Below are positions 61,734 to 64,000 of a DNA stretch of 64,000 bases, piece by piece (within the stretch, counting starts at the first letter, position 1; each line of letters starts with the position of its first letter). The notes under the pieces are model-generated. The model was not told the origin of the DNA. It worked only from the letters and a program-made list of their open reading frames with translations, and did no database searches. A program made the translations under genes and the position numbers. Source of the DNA: Zunongwangia sp. HGR-M22 (lineage in GTDB: Bacteria; Bacteroidota; Bacteroidia; Flavobacteriales; Flavobacteriaceae). The stretch is taken from the NCBI RefSeq assembly GCF_027594425.1, contig NZ_CP115159.1, positions 3,976,620 through 4,040,619 on the forward strand, written 5' to 3'.

Positions 61734-63413
61734 TTATTTAGAAACTTTAGACGCTAAAATTAAAGCGTTGTATAAATTAACGATTTTACCAGAGGTTGAA
61801 AGCTCACTAAATTGCTGAGTGTTTAATCGATCTCCGCCAACAATTACATTGGTTTTTACAGGTAAACCACTATCCATAATAATCTTCTTAACCTGTGGAG
61901 CTGTTAATTTAGGAAAATAAGATCTAATCATCGCAGCTACTCCTGCAACCTCTGGAGAAGCCATTGATGTACCTTGCAAATATTCGTATTCATTATTTGG
62001 TGTAGTAGACCAGATTTTGCTTCCGGGAGCAAATACATCTACGTTTTTCTTTCCGTAGTTAGAAAAACCGGCTACCAAATCAGATCCATAATCATAATTT
62101 AAAGCACCTACTGTTAGAAAATTATCACTAATTTCCTGAGGCATATCTGGCGTTTGATCGTTTGGATAAACCATTTCTTCATCCAAATTTACACTTTCGT
62201 TACCCGCTGCATTAACAATTAATACATCATTATCGGCAGCATATTTAATAGCATCTCTTACCCAATCTGGATGTGTAGAGAAATATTTACCAAAACTGGT
62301 ATTAATAACTTTAGCACCATTATCTACGGCATATCGAATTGCCAAAGCAATATCTTTATCATATTCATCCCCGTTTGGTACAGCTCTTACCGCCATAATT
62401 TCAACGTTATTGGCAACGCCATTCATACCGATGCCGTTATTTCTTTGGGCGGCAATAATCCCGGCAACGTGTGTACCGTGTTTGATATTCTTTTTATCAG
62501 CTTCTGGCCCCATCACGTTATTATTTCCGTAATCTCGATCGTTAATATCATTAGGATCGTCACCTACAATAGCTCTTCCGTTAAGCTCTAGGTTTAGATT
62601 TACTTCTACTTGATCTGAATAATAATCTAATGCGCCATCCAATTCTTCAATAGCTGTAGGAATATTTTCATTTACATTTTGCTGAATCTGAAGCAACATC
62701 GCTTTGTATTGATTTAGCGGCTGTGCTGTTGCCTGCATTGCGCGAAGTTCTTCAGTGGTATAATCTTCTTTTCCTAATTGTGAAGAAACCGCCTGGTGTG
62801 CAGAAACTAATTGAGATTTTATTTGTTGGTATTGTGATAAATTCTGCTGTGCTTCATTCATTTTCTTTTCAAATTCAGCTTCAGCTTCTTTGTATAAAAT
62901 AAATTCTTCGCGGTTAGCATCGCTTACATTACTTGCAGATTTTCCTTCGTATTTTGGTTTTAAATCTCTGTAAATTCTAACAAATTCTAGATTTTCATCT
63001 ACTGCTTCACCTAAAAAGTTCCAACCATGAACATCGTCGATATATCCGTTATTATCATCATCTATTCCGTTACCTGGAATTTCATCGGTATTCGTCCAAA
63101 TAACATTTTTAAGGTCTTCGTGTTCAATATCAGTTCCGCTATCAATAACACCAACAATGACTTTAGTGCCTTTTTGATTTTTTATAATTTCTGAATAGGC
63201 TTTGTTAATACTCATTCCCGGAATGGTATCGCTAATCAAATCGGTTTCTGGCCAATTTTTAAACTGAGCATCGGTAAGCGCAGTTACTTTAAGCGGAATA
63301 GTATCGATGTTCTCTATTGGGGTTGAAACAATCGTTGGCGCGCTGCTACCGCAAGACGCAAGAATGGCTGCTGAGGTAGCAGCCAATAAAGGTTTATAAA
63401 ATGGAATCTTCAT
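61734..63413 (-). CDS. S8 (subtilisin-like) serine protease lipoprotein with long insert
   Basis: The 559-residue protease starts at the ATG at 63411-63413 (MKIPFYKPLL), with a lipobox at Cys21 (AILASCGSS). The triad is Asp91 (VIDSGTDIEHED), His312 (HGTHVAGII) and Ser483 (GTSMASPEVAG). Between Asp and His lies a long insert (about residues 135-290) that is mostly helical, and a DDDNNGYIDD segment just after Asp91 looks like a calcium loop. It is in the operon MBL-S8-M1; the MBL stop is 1 base upstream. Confidence 0.93.
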   Translation of the reverse strand: MKIPFYKPLLAATSAAILASCGSSAPTIVSTPIENIDTIPLKVTALTDAQFKNWPETDLISDTIPGMSINKAYSEIIKNQKGTKVIVGVIDSGTDIEHEDLKNVIWTNTDEIPGNGIDDDNNGYIDDVHGWNFLGEAVDENLEFVRIYRDLKPKYEGKSASNVSDANREEFILYKEAEAEFEKKMNEAQQNLSQYQQIKSQLVSAHQAVSSQLGKEDYTTEELRAMQATAQPLNQYKAMLLQIQQNVNENIPTAIEELDGALDYYSDQVEVNLNLELNGRAIVGDDPNDINDRDYGNNNVMGPEADKKNIKHGTHVAGIIAAQRNNGIGMNGVANNVEIMAVRAVPNGDEYDKDIALAIRYAVDNGAKVINTSFGKYFSTHPDWVRDAIKYAADNDVLIVNAAGNESVNLDEEMVYPNDQTPDMPQEISDNFLTVGALNYDYGSDLVAGFSNYGKKNVDVFAPGSKIWSTTPNNEYEYLQGTSMASPEVAGVAAMIRSYFPKLTAPQVKKIIMDSGLPVKTNVIVGGDRLNTQQFSELSTSGKIVNLYNALILASKVSK

Positions 63414-63414
63414 T

Positions 63415-64000
63415 TCAGTTAAATAATTCATTAAACGTGTATGTTTGATTAAGTCGCACACCTTTTTCGGTGTGTTTTACGGTTATAACTTCGTTGTGCG
63501 CATCATGTTGCATAAAAAGATAGATTTCTTCATCTGCAGCTTTATCCAAAAAGCTTTTCTTTTCTGGCAAAGTTAATAATGGTCTGGTATCAAAACCCAT
63601 AACATAAGGCAGTGGTAAATGTCCTGCTGTAGGTAAGAGATCTGCCATAAAAACTAGCTTTTTTCCTTTATATTCCAAATGCGGTATCATTTGTTTATCG
63701 GTGTGACCATCTACAAAGAGTACGCCAAAGCCTAGATCTGGAATATTTGTAAAGCTTTCATTCTCCTTTCGATTTACAAAATGTAATTGGCCACTTTCTT
63801 CAATTGGCAAAATATTTTCTTTTAAAAATGAGGCTTTTTCTCTAGCATTAGGTTGTGTAGCCCAATCCCAGTGATCTTTGTTGCTCCAGTATCTAGCATT
63901 TTTAAAAGCCGGTTCGTAGCCGGTACGATCTTTATTCCATTGTATACACCCTCCACAATGGTCAAAATGAAGATGCGTAGTGAAAACATCGGTAATTTCA
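63415..64000 (-). CDS. MBL-fold metallo-hydrolase, 5' part outside the window
   Basis: The reading frame is open from the stop at 63415 to the window edge, giving 195 C-terminal residues and no start inside. The metal-binding motif is THLHFDHCGG near the start, with the later histidines in FVDGHTDKQMIPHLEYKG and QHDAHNEVI. The fold is the metallo-beta-lactamase type (as in glyoxalase II or lactonases). The gene lies 1 base before the S8 protease gene, so they are co-translated; its substrate is unknown. Confidence 0.88.
   Translation of the reverse strand, partial: EITDVFTTHLHFDHCGGCIQWNKDRTGYEPAFKNARYWSNKDHWDWATQPNAREKASFLKENILPIEESGQLHFVNRKENESFTNIPDLGFGVLFVDGHTDKQMIPHLEYKGKKLVFMADLLPTAGHLPLPYVMGFDTRPLLTLPEKKSFLDKAADEEIYLFMQHDAHNEVITVKHTEKGVRLNQTYTFNELFN

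Noticed and set aside
63415..63810. A 131-residue complete gene at the right edge
   Set aside because: The frame is open further upstream to the window end with the metal motif THLHFDHCGG, so the true gene is longer and cut by the edge.

Overview
This window is an ordinary core-chromosome segment of a marine-type Flavobacteriaceae (Bacteroidota), most like the Gramella/Zunongwangia/Salegentibacter group. The evidence is an AT-rich genome, about eighteen promoter boxes of the Bacteroidota type TAnnTTTG, lipoboxes without a +2 rule, an ATP synthase operon lacking beta and epsilon, a PorW/SprE lipoprotein of the type IX secretion and gliding machinery, GlnRS beside GltX, and many families typical of Flavobacteriia (DUF4292, DUF4837, DUF4254, DUF6427, DUF6341, DUF5687, DUF4175). 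I see no insertion sequence, prophage, CRISPR array, toxin-antitoxin or rRNA. DUF and family names are recalled from memory and were not searched.

Layout. 1-5.3 kb: a minus-strand operon for envelope and surface-polymer functions (flippase, dUTPase, sugar nucleotidyltransferase, TPR protein, DUF4292 lipoprotein, start of an EnvC-like M23 protein). 5.8-11.6 kb: F-type ATP synthase (AtpZ-like, AtpI-like, then a-c-b-delta-alpha-gamma) ending in a strong terminator. 11.7-14.2 kb: PorW/SprE. 14.3-18.5 kb: a PadR regulator, two paralogous membrane proteins, a DUF5687 permease and an ABC ATPase. 18.6-27.3 kb: a PaaE-like oxidoreductase, glycosyltransferases, purD, a CapK-like ligase and a UDP-xylose-synthase-like enzyme. 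27.3-37.6 kb: DUF6909-GH3-M23, tatA, DUF4837 plus a LysM lytic transglycosylase, pgk, holB and a DoxX-like protein. 37.6-45.3 kb: OmpH, methyltransferase, mnmG, ybeY, DUF4175. 45.5-51.5 kb: gltX, a small envelope-stress-like operon, glnS, folB, tRNA-Cys, a LysE transporter. 51.6-64 kb: RNase R, a gene-poor AT-rich gap, rpiB, GNAT, S41 protease, rnpA, an LdhA-like dehydrogenase, M1 and S8 peptidases and an MBL hydrolase cut by the window edge.

The most interesting structure is non-coding. Two parS-like 16-bp palindromes of the form TGTTCCACGTGGAACA bracket mnmG (39820-39835, one mismatch, and 41738-41753, exact). About 14 kb away, the roughly 530-bp AT-rich gap at 55136-55667, next to the rnpA neighbourhood, holds two exact DnaA-box-like TTATTCACA sites, a third near-match inside an 18-bp inverted repeat, and long A/T tracts. 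I propose that this window spans the replication origin and the ParB-binding centromere region. Secondary points of interest are two genes (holB, rnpA) whose promoter box abuts the start codon, suggesting leaderless mRNAs; the PadR/paired-membrane-protein/ABC cluster; the GH3-DUF6909 pairing; an S8 protease with a long helical insert between its Asp and His; and YbeY with Asp in place of the third metal-binding His.
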